This document shows positions 63,684-64,000 of a stretch of 64,000 nucleotides of DNA, piece by piece. The notes below the pieces were generated by a model that saw only the letters and a list, made by a program, of their open reading frames with translations, ran no database searches and was not told the origin of the DNA. The stretch is from Clostridium formicaceticum (GTDB lineage: Bacteria > Bacillota > Clostridia > Peptostreptococcales > Natronincolaceae). The stretch is from the NCBI RefSeq assembly GCF_001854185.1, contig NZ_CP017603.1, positions 1 to 64,000 of the forward strand, read 5' to 3'. The position numbers and the translations under genes were made by a program. Each line of letters starts with the position of its first letter. Positions within the stretch are counted from its first letter, which is position 1.

Positions 63684-64000
63684 TTATACATAAATCATTT
63701 TCTTTGTCATGCCCCCATCTATCACGATATTTTCTCCAGTGATAAAGTCATTTTCCTCGTTGCTTAGGAATAAACAAGCTCTAGCAATATCCTCAGGCTT
63801 ACCTACCCTTTTAGATGGATGCTGATTATGGTCTTCTTCACTTAAATCCTCATAGTGATGGTTTTCTATCCACCCAGGGCTGATACAATTGACAGTAATG
63901 TTATAGTCAGAAAGGCTTATAGCTAAGGCATGGGTAATAGAAACAATGCCACCCTTTGAAGCACTATAACTTTCAGTATTTTTCTCACTCATCAGGTGTC
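63684..64000 (-). CDS. short-chain dehydrogenase/reductase (C-terminal part, cut by window edge)
   Basis: About 105 residues are in the window; the gene starts beyond 64000. The catalytic YxxxK is visible as YSASK, followed by ALAISLSDYNITVNCISPGWI and the C-terminal IVIDGGMTKK typical of classical SDRs. NAD(P)-dependent oxidation/reduction of an alcohol or ketone is expected; the NAD(P)-binding start is not in view and the substrate is unknown. Confidence 0.9.
   Translation of the reverse strand, partial: HLMSEKNTESYSASKGGIVSITHALAISLSDYNITVNCISPGWIENHHYEDLSEEDHNQHPSKRVGKPEDIARACLFLSNEENDFITGENIVIDGGMTKKMIYV

Noticed and set aside
1-64000. CRISPR array, tRNA/rRNA genes or prophage
   Set aside because: No regularly spaced repeats, no cloverleaf-like genes and no phage structural, integrase or lysis genes were seen on either strand.

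Overview
The window is AT-rich DNA from a low-GC Gram-positive anaerobe, most likely a member of the Clostridia and perhaps Alkaliphilus/Natronincola-like. The reasons are AAGGAGG-type ribosome binding sites, frequent TTG and GTG starts, lipoprotein-type binding proteins, oxygen-sensitive 2-hydroxyacyl-CoA dehydratase-type proteins, and riboswitch-plus-terminator leaders. No tRNA, rRNA, CRISPR array, phage gene or intact transposase gene was recognised. Most genes lie on the minus strand. About a dozen genes carry single-base shifts in short runs of one base. This pattern suggests sequencing or assembly error at least as much as gene decay, and affected genes are annotated at their repaired extent.

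Region 1 (1-23.9 kb) is a large array of nickel/dipeptide-family ABC importers: three lipoprotein binding proteins, three permease pairs and two ATPase pairs. Interleaved with them are three SAM-dependent methyltransferases and one zinc M14 (aspartoacylase/succinylglutamate desuccinylase-like) enzyme. Two of the permease operons start behind near-identical cobalamin riboswitches, each with its own promoter and terminator. The cargo is therefore probably cobalt, a cobalt chelate or a corrinoid. Palindromic repeats punctuate the array, including a 135-bp pair in inverted orientation around one binding-protein/methyltransferase pair. A conserved leader hairpin recurs in front of two methyltransferase genes and one permease operon. 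A sigma/anti-sigma pair sits between the third importer and the third methyltransferase.

Region 2 (24-30.7 kb) is ordinary metabolism: glycerate 2-kinase, a PfkB sugar kinase, a zinc alcohol/polyol dehydrogenase, a LacI-type regulator with two matching operators, a DUF881 protein and an isochorismatase-like hydrolase.

Region 3 (31-41.8 kb) holds queuosine precursor genes. A preQ1-I-like riboswitch leads into a two-protein dehydratase/activator pair and queD. A damaged second copy of this leader and flank lies before queE and queC. Between the two copies sits an island of a truncated MATE transporter, an ABC half-transporter pair and an AraC regulator, with Fur-like boxes, probably for iron-chelator handling.

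Region 4 (41.9-60.1 kb) looks like an iron-responsive block with several Fur-like boxes. It contains a methyltransferase, a 40-residue Cys-rich peptide, an NMT1/SsuABC-type importer, a cupin, a 1336-residue double-activase/dehydratase fusion and a Crp-family regulator. These are followed by a cluster resembling ferrosome (fez) loci: a P1B-like ATPase and a degenerate ATPase relative that share an N-terminal PGRIRLK motif, several small helical proteins, and a divergent P2-type cation ATPase.

Region 5 (60.1-64 kb) has hisC, a MASE3-PAS histidine kinase and the C-terminal part of a short-chain dehydrogenase cut by the window edge.
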